A stretch of DNA of 64,000 nt, from contig NZ_QEII01000274.1 in assembly GCF_003347515.1 (NCBI RefSeq), positions 1 through 64,000 of the forward strand, in the 5' to 3' direction. A program made the position numbers and the translations under genes. A model generated the notes under the pieces. The model did not search any database. It worked only from the letters and a program-made list of their open reading frames with translations, and was not told the DNA's origin. Each line of letters opens with the position of its first letter. The first letter of the stretch is position 1. Below are positions 24,544-33,229 of the stretch, piece by piece. The DNA is from Rhodoferax ferrireducens. GTDB lineage: Bacteria; Pseudomonadota; Gammaproteobacteria; Burkholderiales; Burkholderiaceae_C.

Positions 24544-25461
24544 CTACTCTGAAACAGCCAAGTTTTGCCATGGCAGGCGGAAGCCTCCTTCGCACAGCCC
24601 GTAGCCAAGGGTTCCGTCGCTGAGCCGGAATTCCATCATCTGCTCGCAGACTACAAAAGTGTCTTGGGCAAACAACCAGCGGAACAGCGGCTTGGCGCTG
24701 AATGCATAGGCTCTGCCTTTTTCATCAGTGAAGCGCCAGCGCATTTCGCGTACCGTGAACGGACAATAGTCCTCATAGTCGTTGTCATCGACAATTTCAG
24801 CCACACGCAGCCACTGCTGGCCGTCATGGAACATGCGCATATAGGCGCTTTTCCCCGAGGTGTTATCACCGCGCACACCACAAAAAACCATGCCGTTTTC
24901 AAACACCGGCCAGGCCAAGCGGTAGTGCTGCAAACTGTCCCAATTGCGCACACCGGCGGCGACGTCGCGTATGCCGATGCCCTGAAACGCACTCTGCGCT
25001 CCACGCACCACCAGATGACCGCTCACGATGCAAGGGCCTTCCAGGTGGACGTGCGCCATCTCTTCGGCAAAGGTGCCGCTGTCACCCTTGCTCATGGCGA
25101 TGCAATCGGCCATCTCGTGGGTGGACGTCCACACCAGGTCCATGGCGAAATCCGCCTCGTCAAAGCGGATACGCAACTTGCGCAAGGGCTCAAGCACTTC
25201 AATATGCATACCGGCAATGTGCATGCCACCGGCTGGGCGCTCAGTCGTATAAGGTAACTGTAGATTGGTACGCGTGAAGAGAGGCAATCCATCCTGAAAC
25301 ACAATCAGCCAACTGTTGGCATGTCCCATATTTTCCAGCAAGCCGATCCGGATCAAGCAGCCGGTACGGGTTTTCGGGTCATAAGCATTGAAGTAATAGC
25401 TCTGGTTCCACATGGGCTCGCCATGACCAGCAACATGAGATTCGAATTTTTGGAAGTTCAT
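24544..25461 (-). CDS. DUF7064/CrtC-like beta-barrel protein, degenerate copy
   Basis: A 305-residue protein without signal peptide. The central segment GIGIRDVAAGVRNWDSL aligns with GHRDHSWGTRDWHATQ of the neighbouring gene, so the two are paralogues, but the His and Trp of RDHSWG are lost here. Both start with short sections dealing with ENMGHANSWLIVFQDG-type strands. The fold group includes hydroxyneurosporene synthase (CrtC) and AttH-like lipocalins, several of which handle terpenoids. A binding or regulatory role for this copy and an enzymatic one for the neighbour is a reasonable guess. Confidence 0.6.
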   Translation of the reverse strand: MNFQKFESHVAGHGEPMWNQSYYFNAYDPKTRTGCLIRIGLLENMGHANSWLIVFQDGLPLFTRTNLQLPYTTERPAGGMHIAGMHIEVLEPLRKLRIRFDEADFAMDLVWTSTHEMADCIAMSKGDSGTFAEEMAHVHLEGPCIVSGHLVVRGAQSAFQGIGIRDVAAGVRNWDSLQHYRLAWPVFENGMVFCGVRGDNTSGKSAYMRMFHDGQQWLRVAEIVDDNDYEDYCPFTVREMRWRFTDEKGRAYAFSAKPLFRWLFAQDTFVVCEQMMEFRLSDGTLGYGLCEGGFRLPWQNLAVSE

Positions 25462-25544
25462 AGTCTCTTAATCCTGAAGGTATGCAGTCTTGTGCTGCTG
25501 CTTCACAAGCAGCCGCACTTGTTTGACGCCCAAGTTATCGCAAA

Positions 25545-26489
25545 TCAATAGGGCCCGACCTCACCGATGTGATTGCGGTAGGCGTCGGGCCACATCATCT
25601 CAATCCAGGCCACGCCGGGTTTTCCGTCGATTACTGCGGAACCTGCGTGTTCATTCAGACAGCAGGCCGGGTCGGGGTACAACTGAAAGCGCGATACGAC
25701 CTCGACATCGAGCGTGGTCACTCGTTGGTCAGCATCGGTTACCGTGGCCGACCAGCGCTGTGCATCCAGCTTGCCGACATAATCAAAGTGAAAGTCCACG
25801 TCGGTCACCAGGGCCATGCGGCCTCTCTTAAAAACATAACCTCGCAGTTCGGTGCGGCCCATGGCCTCCACGATCCAGAAGTGCACCGAGACATCTGGCC
25901 CAGACTGGGCCTGCACCCATTTCCAGTGCTGGGTGGCGTGCCAGTCACGCGTGCCCCAACTATGGTCACGGTGGCCAGTGGTATTGAAAGCGATGACGCG
26001 ATCGCCGATCCGCAAGGTTCCCACGGCGCGGCCACTCTGTTCAATGCGGTTGTCGGCGGTGTAGGGCATGCAGCCACGCTCGTCACTGCCATACGCATAG
26101 GGCGGGTGCATGGCCTCGAAATTCATATCGAGTTCAACCTTGTCAGTCTTCCAGCGAATGCGGGCTTTGTCAAAGCGAAGGTCCTGCTCCATGTGCAGAC
26201 CTTCAAGGCGCCAGTCGCTGAAGTTCATGTCAGCGGAAGTTGGACGATCAGCCAATTTTTCCACGATCGGCTCCGGTCCAATTCCAGGACCGAAAATCGC
26301 CATCACCGCGCCAGCCTCGCCAGCCTGGTTAACCCAGGTGTAGGTAAACAAGGCCAGGCCTTCCTCAGGCAAGTTCAGCAGGTAGGGCACGGACTCACGT
26401 GCCTTGGGGTCGGCCCGCAGAGCGTGGCGCCCGTCATGCACGGGATCAAGGATCAGTCGCTGATCCGCTAAGACTTTGTTGTCGATCAT
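25545..26489 (-). CDS. DUF7064/CrtC-like protein with intact RDHSWG motif
   Basis: A 314-residue protein, start placed at 26489 (MIDNKVLADQRL) from a much longer open frame; GAGAA is the only nearby ribosome-binding-like string. It carries the family motif TTGHRDHSWGTRDWHATQHW near the middle, then VQAQSGPDVSVHFWIVEAMG and late ELYPDPACC-type strands. The His, Trp and Arg of RDHSWG are candidate active-site residues. Relatives are found next to steroid and terpenoid genes and share a fold with carotenoid 1,2-hydratase. Its job here might be hydration, dehydration or ligand binding of a lipophilic intermediate. Confidence 0.65.
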   Translation of the reverse strand: MIDNKVLADQRLILDPVHDGRHALRADPKARESVPYLLNLPEEGLALFTYTWVNQAGEAGAVMAIFGPGIGPEPIVEKLADRPTSADMNFSDWRLEGLHMEQDLRFDKARIRWKTDKVELDMNFEAMHPPYAYGSDERGCMPYTADNRIEQSGRAVGTLRIGDRVIAFNTTGHRDHSWGTRDWHATQHWKWVQAQSGPDVSVHFWIVEAMGRTELRGYVFKRGRMALVTDVDFHFDYVGKLDAQRWSATVTDADQRVTTLDVEVVSRFQLYPDPACCLNEHAGSAVIDGKPGVAWIEMMWPDAYRNHIGEVGPY

Positions 26490-26535
26490 ATTATTCTCAA
26501 GTGTGGGTGTAGGGGAGATAGGTCGGGAATGCGGC

Positions 26536-27087
26536 TCAAGGTGCCTTGGAAACATGTGCAATGAGAGTCTTGATGGCTGGCATCGCTTGCGGATCAGCCT
26601 CCCACCCTTGGGCCAGAACCCAGGACCGATCGCGAAGCAGTTGTTCGCGGCTGGCATCAAGCACTGCATGTTCCAGTTCCAGGGTCGCACCGGCTTCGCC
26701 ATGCGCACAGGCTTCGCGCACCAAAGTGCTGGTGGTGGCACGCAGTGCCCGAACAGCGCTCAGCACTTCATGGGGCTCGGCTCTGGCGCGTGTCAGTACT
26801 TCGTCGGCGCAATCGGTATCCTGCGTTAGCGAGGCCAGTATGCCGGGTGTCGCCAGATTCGTGCCGGCCAGGGTCAGCAGCCGTTTGGACAAAGCGACCA
26901 GTCGGGTCAACTCGTCGCAATCGAAGCGATATTGCAAAGGCAGTTGACGCGCCATCAAGTCGAGCAATCCCATGCACAGCTTGGCTTGCTCCTGTGCCAG
27001 TTGGTTGTTGGGGTCGATCGCCGGCAGCACGACGTCAGTCATGGCTTTAAGGATGCTCTGGATCTGGATATCGGGTCGCATTTGCAT
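26536..27087 (-). CDS. Unknown protein, helical
   Basis: A protein of about 183 residues starting MQMRPDIQIQSILKAMTDVVLP at 27087, with AGGAG about 6-10 bases upstream. The sequence looks all-helical (LGLLDLMARQLPLQY, LVALSKRLLTLAG, LEHAVLDASREQLLRDRSWVLAQGW). I recognise no catalytic motif. The start codon sits immediately next to the stop of the APH-family gene (27089), so the two are probably co-translated and may act together. Other helical bundle families near acyl-CoA dehydrogenase clusters exist, but I cannot assign it. Confidence 0.6.
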   Translation of the reverse strand: MQMRPDIQIQSILKAMTDVVLPAIDPNNQLAQEQAKLCMGLLDLMARQLPLQYRFDCDELTRLVALSKRLLTLAGTNLATPGILASLTQDTDCADEVLTRARAEPHEVLSAVRALRATTSTLVREACAHGEAGATLELEHAVLDASREQLLRDRSWVLAQGWEADPQAMPAIKTLIAHVSKAP

Positions 27088-27088
27088 T

Positions 27089-28282
27089 TCAGACTCCTTT
27101 TTCAATGAGATTTCGCATGTCATCCATCAGCATGTAGCCAATCCCGATCAACCAGGTGACGAGTACATCCTGATGGGTTTTCCCGTTTCTAGCTATCCTG
27201 TAGCCGGTGCCCATGGTGAGGGTGCAAATCATGTATGCGTTGTAGATCTTGTACCAATGGAGGGTTTTGTGGTCGACTCGCCGACCGCTCGCGCGCTCGT
27301 AGGCTTCAAAGAACGCAACCTCGGTCATCAAGCCGCACACCAGAAATTGACCGTCCTCATCGCGGCCTCCGAATGCCGGGCTCGTGGTCCATGCCAAGTC
27401 CTGGTGTGGATCTCCGATATGGCCCAACTCCCAGTCAAGCCACGCAGAAATTCGGCAATCGGCCTCGGTGTAAAGGAAGTTGCCAAGACGGTAATCTGAA
27501 TGCACCAAGCCGGGTTGGTCAAGTGCGGGTAGGTTGCGACGCAGCCAGGCAGCGGCCACGGCCATCATCGGCGAGTCTTCATCACAGTCCTCTTCCCAGA
27601 TGCGCTCCCAGCAATTGAGGCCCCACAATGCGCATTGCGTACCAGGCGCCGGAATATCGAAGGCCGAAAGATCAGCACTGTGATAGTCCATGTTATGGAT
27701 GCGGGCCAGGTGGTCGACAAACTGAGGCGCGAGGGCGTTGCGTACCTGAATCGGCAGGCTGGTGCCCAAACCGCTGACATTGCTGATAGACATGCTGGGC
27801 TTGGTGACGCCTTCAGCAAAACCGTAAACCAGCGCCGGGTAAGGCAGGAAATCACCGTGTGCGTCGCACCAGAACACGGGCGGTACCGGTACCACCGACT
27901 GGACCGCGCGGATCAACTGGAACTCCCGCAGCCGACTGGTCTCAACGATGGACTCGGAGGGCTCCATGCGCAGGACCATGCGCGTCTGTTCGCGTCCGAC
28001 GCCCGGACGTTCCCAGTCGAGTACAAATGACATCTGCAGTTTGGAGGCGCCGCCCGACAACCAACGCGCCCGGGTGATCTCAAACGGCCCGATATGCCCC
28101 GAACGAATCAAGGCCTGCACGCCATTGACCAGTGTCTCAAGTGACAAGGGTGTGTAGGCCGGCCCGGCGCGGCGCTCCAGGCGGCGTGTCAGGACGCGAT
28201 CAATCTCGCGTTCCGTGGGAAAGCGTTTGCGCAGGGACTCGGTCCACTGCGGCGAAGGCCTGTTTTTGTCAATCGTTAACAT
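27089..28282 (-). CDS. APH-family phosphotransferase-like protein
   Basis: A 397-residue protein, start placed at 28282 (MLTIDKNRPSPQ). It has ARWLSGGASKLQMSFVL and VLRMEPSES at the N-lobe, the catalytic loop LVHSDYRLGNFLYT and the metal-binding WLDWELGHIGDPHQDLAW. These are the aminoglycoside-phosphotransferase/choline-kinase-like features. Members of this group are widespread next to acyl-CoA dehydrogenases in degraders of lipids and terpenoids (ACAD10-like N-terminal domains are related) and probably phosphorylate hydroxyacyl substrates. A hydroxylated acyl-CoA or alcohol could be the acceptor. Drug resistance is unlikely given the context. Confidence 0.8.
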   Translation of the reverse strand: MLTIDKNRPSPQWTESLRKRFPTEREIDRVLTRRLERRAGPAYTPLSLETLVNGVQALIRSGHIGPFEITRARWLSGGASKLQMSFVLDWERPGVGREQTRMVLRMEPSESIVETSRLREFQLIRAVQSVVPVPPVFWCDAHGDFLPYPALVYGFAEGVTKPSMSISNVSGLGTSLPIQVRNALAPQFVDHLARIHNMDYHSADLSAFDIPAPGTQCALWGLNCWERIWEEDCDEDSPMMAVAAAWLRRNLPALDQPGLVHSDYRLGNFLYTEADCRISAWLDWELGHIGDPHQDLAWTTSPAFGGRDEDGQFLVCGLMTEVAFFEAYERASGRRVDHKTLHWYKIYNAYMICTLTMGTGYRIARNGKTHQDVLVTWLIGIGYMLMDDMRNLIEKGV

Positions 28283-28337
28283 CGTGTCTCTTTCGTTTGT
28301 AATTCGGAGTGGTTGTGAACAAAAGTATTCCCGCGCT

Positions 28338-29687
28338 TCAATGACCCGCGCGCCGGAGCGCATCAGGTTGAAAATCCCGCATCCTGCCCGGAATGCCGAA
28401 TGTCCATGGCGTCTTGTATTCGTTGTCGAGTCCGGTCAGCACATAGCTGTCGTTGGTCAGGTCGAACCACAACTCAAATCGGTACCAGGGCACCAGTGCG
28501 TCGTAGTACTGCAGCAATGAATGCAGCCCCACCCGCCAGAGCTTTCCGCGGGAGTCATAGGCTTCGCTGAGCAGGACCGACCAACTGTCTTCGTCGATAT
28601 AAAAAAGACGCCTCGGGTAGACATGCGTCTGGCCTGCTTTAAGCCGGGCTTCAACCACCCAGACGCGGTGCAGTTCGAAACGCAGCAAGTCCGAATTTGG
28701 CGAGCCTTTACGGATGACCTCGCTGTAAGGCACGCGCTTGTCGCCGATGCGGTAGTTGTTGTAGGGCACCAGCATCTCGCGCTTGCCAAGCAACTGCCAG
28801 TCATAGAGATTCGGGCTGCCGTTGTAACCATCGTACTGGTCGACCACAGCCAAACCGTCGGAGCCATTTTGCACATTGTCGTAGGCCAGGTCAGGGGCCC
28901 GGCGCACACGACGTTGGCCAGCGTTGTAGATCCAGGCCTTGCGTTCGTCGGCGCTCAGCGGGTTGGGTTCGTGCACAAGGTAGATCGTTCCGACCAGGTC
29001 GGCGGGGCTCAGGAAGTAACCCAAATAGGAAAAAAGTCGATTCGGTACCGGTGTGTCGAAGTTCTCGTCGTAGACCCGTTGGTCGTGAAAACCGATCTTC
29101 GAGAAGTCGCCATTGGCCCGCATGACGAAGCTGTCAAAACTGCGCTCGACCCCGCCGCCCAGGTCACGCAACAAGTGATTTGAAATGGCCTCCAGCCCGT
29201 TGCGAGGTTCAGGAAAGGGAACGGTACCCTGCTTGGGAGCTGTCTCGGACCCGGTCACTGGTGGCCGTGGCTTGCTCTTGTCCGGATACCCTGCCGTGCG
29301 ATGCGCCGGATACACCGGCATACGAAACTCGGGGGTGCGTGCCAGCACTGCCTGCAGGCCGGGCGTCAGGCGTTCGCGCTGTTCTTGCAGATTGGCTGCG
29401 GTAATCGTGAACAAGGGGCGTTCCCCTGCAAAGGGGTCCACATACCCCTGTTTGGACTGCCAGTTGGCAGGCGGCGCGCGCAGACCACCGGTCCAGGGTG
29501 GAATCGTGCCCGCCGCATTGCCCGCCACCTCAGCACCGACCGGGGAGAGTCCTGGTGATACGGCCAGCGCCGACATGCCGCTCAACAACTGACACGCAAG
29601 GCCTACAACTAAAAACAGCAGTCGTCGCTGTTGTGGACCTTTGTTGGAGCGATTGGCCTGCGGGATTTCTGACTTGGTCATTTGCAC
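28338..29687 (-). CDS. DUF1329 family protein, copy A
   Basis: A 449-residue exported protein. The N-terminus has a hydrophobic segment LLFLVVGLACQLLSGMSALA. It has GAEVAGNAAGTIPPWTGGL, the DUF1329 hallmark of a short signal followed by IPAWTGG, and AWIYNAGQRRVRRAPDLAYDN. The GTG at 29687 is preferred over ATG at 29681 because AGGAGG is 6 bases ahead. DUF1329 proteins share a LolA/LolB-like fold and regularly accompany DUF1302 and RND genes in hydrophobic-compound degraders. Copy B is at 33230-34585; the two share the RRVRRAPDLAYDN block and likely arose by duplication. Confidence 0.83.
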   Translation of the reverse strand: MQMTKSEIPQANRSNKGPQQRRLLFLVVGLACQLLSGMSALAVSPGLSPVGAEVAGNAAGTIPPWTGGLRAPPANWQSKQGYVDPFAGERPLFTITAANLQEQRERLTPGLQAVLARTPEFRMPVYPAHRTAGYPDKSKPRPPVTGSETAPKQGTVPFPEPRNGLEAISNHLLRDLGGGVERSFDSFVMRANGDFSKIGFHDQRVYDENFDTPVPNRLFSYLGYFLSPADLVGTIYLVHEPNPLSADERKAWIYNAGQRRVRRAPDLAYDNVQNGSDGLAVVDQYDGYNGSPNLYDWQLLGKREMLVPYNNYRIGDKRVPYSEVIRKGSPNSDLLRFELHRVWVVEARLKAGQTHVYPRRLFYIDEDSWSVLLSEAYDSRGKLWRVGLHSLLQYYDALVPWYRFELWFDLTNDSYVLTGLDNEYKTPWTFGIPGRMRDFQPDALRRAGH

Positions 29688-29704
29688 TGCAGGCCTCCTG
29701 TGTG

Positions 29705-32095
29705 TCAGGCCTTGCGGTCACGCACAAGGTAGGCCGCCAAAGCGGGCAGGAGAAGAATGGCGGCAAAAACATTGATCAAAAACATGAAGGCCAGCAAGAT
29801 GCCCATATCGGCCTGGAACTTGAGCGGCGAAAACACCCAAGTCGCCACCGACACGGTCATGGTGACGGCGGTGAACAAGGATGCGGTACCCCGCTGCTTC
29901 AATGATTCGACGAAGGCCTCGCGCAAGGGCATGCCGCGTTCATGCATCTCGTGCCTGATGCGCTCAAAGAGGTAAATACCATAGTCAACACCCACCCCCA
30001 CGCTAATCGCAATCACGGGTAGTGTATTGACTTTCACACCGATGCCCAGCATCGCCATGATGGCGTTGCACATCAGGGTAACCAGCGCCAGCGGGATGAC
30101 GATGCACAAGGTAATGGTGATGGACCGGAAGGTGATCAGGCACAGCAAGGTGACGGCACTGAAGAGCGTCACGTTCACAATTTTATCGGCACGTTCCACC
30201 ACTTCGTTGGTCGCAGCCATCACTCCAACATTGCCCGATGCGAGGCGGAATGTCACTTTATCGGAATCGTTCTCGGCCTTGAACCGGCGAACCTGATCGA
30301 CGACGGCGGCGATGGTGGTCGCCTTGTGATCGGTGGTGTAAAGCGACACCGGCATCGCATTGCACTGCGAATTTCGGTACTCATTGCCGAAGCGGGTGGA
30401 AAAACCAACGGCCTGCGCAATTTGTTCCTTGGTCTCCGGTAGCATGCGCCACTTGACCCATCCTTCGGCAAAGTCCTGCGTCACCGCGGTGATGAAGGAG
30501 GCCAGGCTGCGAACCGCCGCCACACCCTCAACCTGACGCATTTCAAAGTCAAATTTTTCGAGTTTGTCCTGTACCTCGCGGCTGAGACATGGGGAGTTTC
30601 CTCCCTTCATTTCGGCGATCACCTGCAACAGATCGACGCCGATGGCGAAGTGGCTGGTGATCATCTCCACATCCTGGTTGTAGCGGGAATCCGCGCGCAG
30701 CTCGGGGACGCCCTTGCTGGTGTCTCCGATCAGGAGGTGACGCGTCTCATAGAGTGCACCCGCTGTCAGCAGCAGTCCCGCCGCGATCGGCAGCAGCGCG
30801 CCACGCCGGGTTGCCAGGAAACCGAGCCGCTCCCAGAACCAGTCACCGGCGGTCTCCATGCCGCGAAGTTTATGGGCCGAGGCCGCCGAAATTTTCATGT
30901 AGGACAAAAGGATGGGCAGCAAGACCTTGTTGGTCAGAATCATGACCGACACGCCTATCGTGGCCGTCAAGGCCAGTTCTCGAACGATCTCGATTTCAAC
31001 CACGGCGATGACCATGAAGCCCAGGGCATTCGCAAGCAGGGCCGTGGTGCCGGGCACGAACAGTTTCAGAAAGCTGTTGCGTGAGGCGGTCACGCCATCG
31101 GCCCCGGCCAGGGTCTCCAGCTTCCAGGCGTTGGTCATCTGAACCGCGTGTGACACGCCAATCGAGAAGATCAGGAAGGGCACCAGAATCGACAAGGGAT
31201 CCAGCCCCAGCCCCAGTATTGGCAGCAGGCCCATGAGCCAAATGACCGGGATGGTGGCGGCAACCAGCGTCCACGCCGTCAACATGGCTGAACCGGAATA
31301 CCAGTACAGCAAGGCCGCAGTGATGAAGAAAGCACCGATAAAGAAATACAGCACGTTGGACGCGCCATCGGCAATGTCTGCGATCGACTTGGCAAAACCG
31401 ATGATGTGCACCGAGACACGCTCGTCTTCGTATTTCGCACGGATCTTCTCAAACTGTGCCCCGACCGCCCGCAGGTCAAGGCGTTCACCGGTGTCGGGGT
31501 CTCGTTCCTGCAAGGTGGCCACGACCATGGTGGCTGTCATGTCGGTCGAGACGATGCGCCCCACCCAGTCTGACTTCAGGACGTTGGCGCGAACTTGCGC
31601 AATCTGTTCCGGCCGGCCCACAAAGTCACCAGGCACCAGGTTTCCGCTTTTGAAACCCTCTTCGACCACCTCGTTGTAACGGACGTTGGGGGTGACCAGC
31701 GACGTCAGCGAACTGCGCTCCACGCCTTTGATGTAGAAAACTTCATCCGTAACTTTTCGGACCGTGGCGAGGACGTCCTTGTCGTAGATATTCCCCTTCT
31801 TGACCTTGATCGCCAGCAGTACATTGTTGGCGCCACCAAAGTCACTCTGGTAGTCCCGAAAGGTCTGCATGAATTCGTGGTTCAGCGGGATCATCTTCGA
31901 AAATCCGGCGGTCACCTGCAGTCGCGTGGCGAAAAACCCCAACACCAAGGTGATCACGATGCCGGCAATCAGCAAGGCCAGGCGCCAGTGAAAAATGAAA
32001 TAACCAATGCGGCCAATGAAGCCCTTGGAAAATTCATCAGAAACGAACTCACCGTGAATCGGCGCCTCGCTCGACTGTTTATCGTTCTTGGTCAT
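29705..32095 (-). CDS. RND-superfamily (MMPL-type) exporter
   Basis: A 796-residue protein with twelve likely helices and two periplasmic loops. It begins FIGRIGYFIFHWRLALLIAGIVI. The helix-4 region reads PFLIFSIGVSHAVQMTNAWK and the second half has VIAISVGVGVDYGIYLFERIR, the MMPL/SSD-like signatures. Homologues neighbour DUF1302/DUF1329 and YCF48-like genes in many hydrocarbon and terpenoid degradation clusters. They may move lipophilic compounds across the inner membrane using proton motive force. The gene lies between a YCF48-like gene and DUF1329 copy A, 18 and 28 bases apart. Confidence 0.88.
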   Translation of the reverse strand: MTKNDKQSSEAPIHGEFVSDEFSKGFIGRIGYFIFHWRLALLIAGIVITLVLGFFATRLQVTAGFSKMIPLNHEFMQTFRDYQSDFGGANNVLLAIKVKKGNIYDKDVLATVRKVTDEVFYIKGVERSSLTSLVTPNVRYNEVVEEGFKSGNLVPGDFVGRPEQIAQVRANVLKSDWVGRIVSTDMTATMVVATLQERDPDTGERLDLRAVGAQFEKIRAKYEDERVSVHIIGFAKSIADIADGASNVLYFFIGAFFITAALLYWYSGSAMLTAWTLVAATIPVIWLMGLLPILGLGLDPLSILVPFLIFSIGVSHAVQMTNAWKLETLAGADGVTASRNSFLKLFVPGTTALLANALGFMVIAVVEIEIVRELALTATIGVSVMILTNKVLLPILLSYMKISAASAHKLRGMETAGDWFWERLGFLATRRGALLPIAAGLLLTAGALYETRHLLIGDTSKGVPELRADSRYNQDVEMITSHFAIGVDLLQVIAEMKGGNSPCLSREVQDKLEKFDFEMRQVEGVAAVRSLASFITAVTQDFAEGWVKWRMLPETKEQIAQAVGFSTRFGNEYRNSQCNAMPVSLYTTDHKATTIAAVVDQVRRFKAENDSDKVTFRLASGNVGVMAATNEVVERADKIVNVTLFSAVTLLCLITFRSITITLCIVIPLALVTLMCNAIMAMLGIGVKVNTLPVIAISVGVGVDYGIYLFERIRHEMHERGMPLREAFVESLKQRGTASLFTAVTMTVSVATWVFSPLKFQADMGILLAFMFLINVFAAILLLPALAAYLVRDRKA

Positions 32096-32122
32096 TGTGA
32101 GATGCTTTTTTGGCGGTGGATG

Positions 32123-33106
32123 TTATTTACTGGAGGCGGCCAAAGACGCGCTCTTGCTGTCGGCAGCCTGATGTCCAACCGCCATGTGGCCGATGTAGAC
32201 GATGTCGTTGTTGTTCAACATTCTGGCCTGCGACAGGGATGTGCCTTCAGGAGCATGTGTGTAGGTAAAAGTCTGGCCTTCATCGGCGCTCACGGCGATT
32301 AGTCCGTTGTTGCCTGCCAGGACAATGCGACCATCACGCGCTACCGATCCACCGTTCAAGGTCGACTTGGAGTTGAAGGACATTTTTTCCCAGCTCGTTC
32401 CTTGATCCTTCGATCGATAGATGTTGCCGCGCATACCGAAAGCCAGCAGGGCCCCGCTGTTGAGCTCAAGAATTCCAAAATAGGAGCCGGCGTACGGCGT
32501 TGTCAGCAGTTTCCATTGCTTTCCGCCATCCTCGGAGCGGGCCATCACACCGGTTTCTCCGACAAGCATCATCGATGTCCGGGTTTCGATCACCTTGGAG
32601 ATGTGACGCTCGAAGTCTTCGGCGATGATTCGTTCACGGCGCCAGGTTTTGCCCTGATCTTCCGAAACGAGGTACAAGCCAAAGGCCCCGCACGCCACCA
32701 GGTTGCCGTTCTTCAGTAGACTGATCCCCAGTAGTGCATCCTCGCCGACATCTTTTACCTTGATGGCATCCCAGCTCAAACCGGCGTTCTCGGTTCGCAA
32801 TATGGTGCCACCATGGCCGACCACCACGCCCACCTTATCGTCTGTAAATGCGACTGCGGTGAGAGAGCGCGAGCTCGCGGTGTTGAACCCTTTCCAAGTG
32901 CGCCCGGCATCTTCGGACCGCATCACCACCCCGCGTTCCCCGACCGCAACCAGTGCGTTGCCGACAACGGCAAAGTCCAGCAGTGTCGTCTTGCCGGCCT
33001 TTATCGCCACTGGCGGACTAGCCTTGTCGGGCGCGGCTATGGCCACCGACCCGCAGGCCGCCAGCATAACCGCCAGCACCGCAGCGGATCTCTTGAACGA
33101 ACTCAT
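32123..33106 (-). CDS. YCF48/BNR-repeat beta-propeller, probable lipoprotein
   Basis: About 327 residues, starting MSSFKRSAAVLAVMLAACGS, whose LAAC could be a lipobox. The body is made of repeats with GERGVVMRSEDAGRTWKGF, GHGGTILRTENAGLSWDAI and NGLIAVSADEGQTF: the BNR/Asp-box pattern of YCF48-like propellers (PSII assembly factor-like). In heterotrophic bacteria this family regularly sits beside MMPL/RND and DUF1329/DUF1302 genes and is thought to aid assembly or cargo handoff. GAGG precedes the start by 8 bases. Confidence 0.82.
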   Translation of the reverse strand: MSSFKRSAAVLAVMLAACGSVAIAAPDKASPPVAIKAGKTTLLDFAVVGNALVAVGERGVVMRSEDAGRTWKGFNTASSRSLTAVAFTDDKVGVVVGHGGTILRTENAGLSWDAIKVKDVGEDALLGISLLKNGNLVACGAFGLYLVSEDQGKTWRRERIIAEDFERHISKVIETRTSMMLVGETGVMARSEDGGKQWKLLTTPYAGSYFGILELNSGALLAFGMRGNIYRSKDQGTSWEKMSFNSKSTLNGGSVARDGRIVLAGNNGLIAVSADEGQTFTYTHAPEGTSLSQARMLNNNDIVYIGHMAVGHQAADSKSASLAASSK

Positions 33107-33229
33107 CACATGAACCTCGATTCCATTCAACTAAGCAGGGTTTTCTGAAAGGACTAAAGATCTCGGTCCTTCCGGTTTGTTGCAGCAGTCGGCCTCGCGA
33201 AAGGCCGACTGTGCATTAGCGCCAGGTCT

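Noticed and set aside
27089..28282. Aminoglycoside resistance gene
   Set aside because: The APH fold is shared by many metabolic kinases. The gene sits in a lipid-type catabolic cluster and no resistance island or mobile element is seen.
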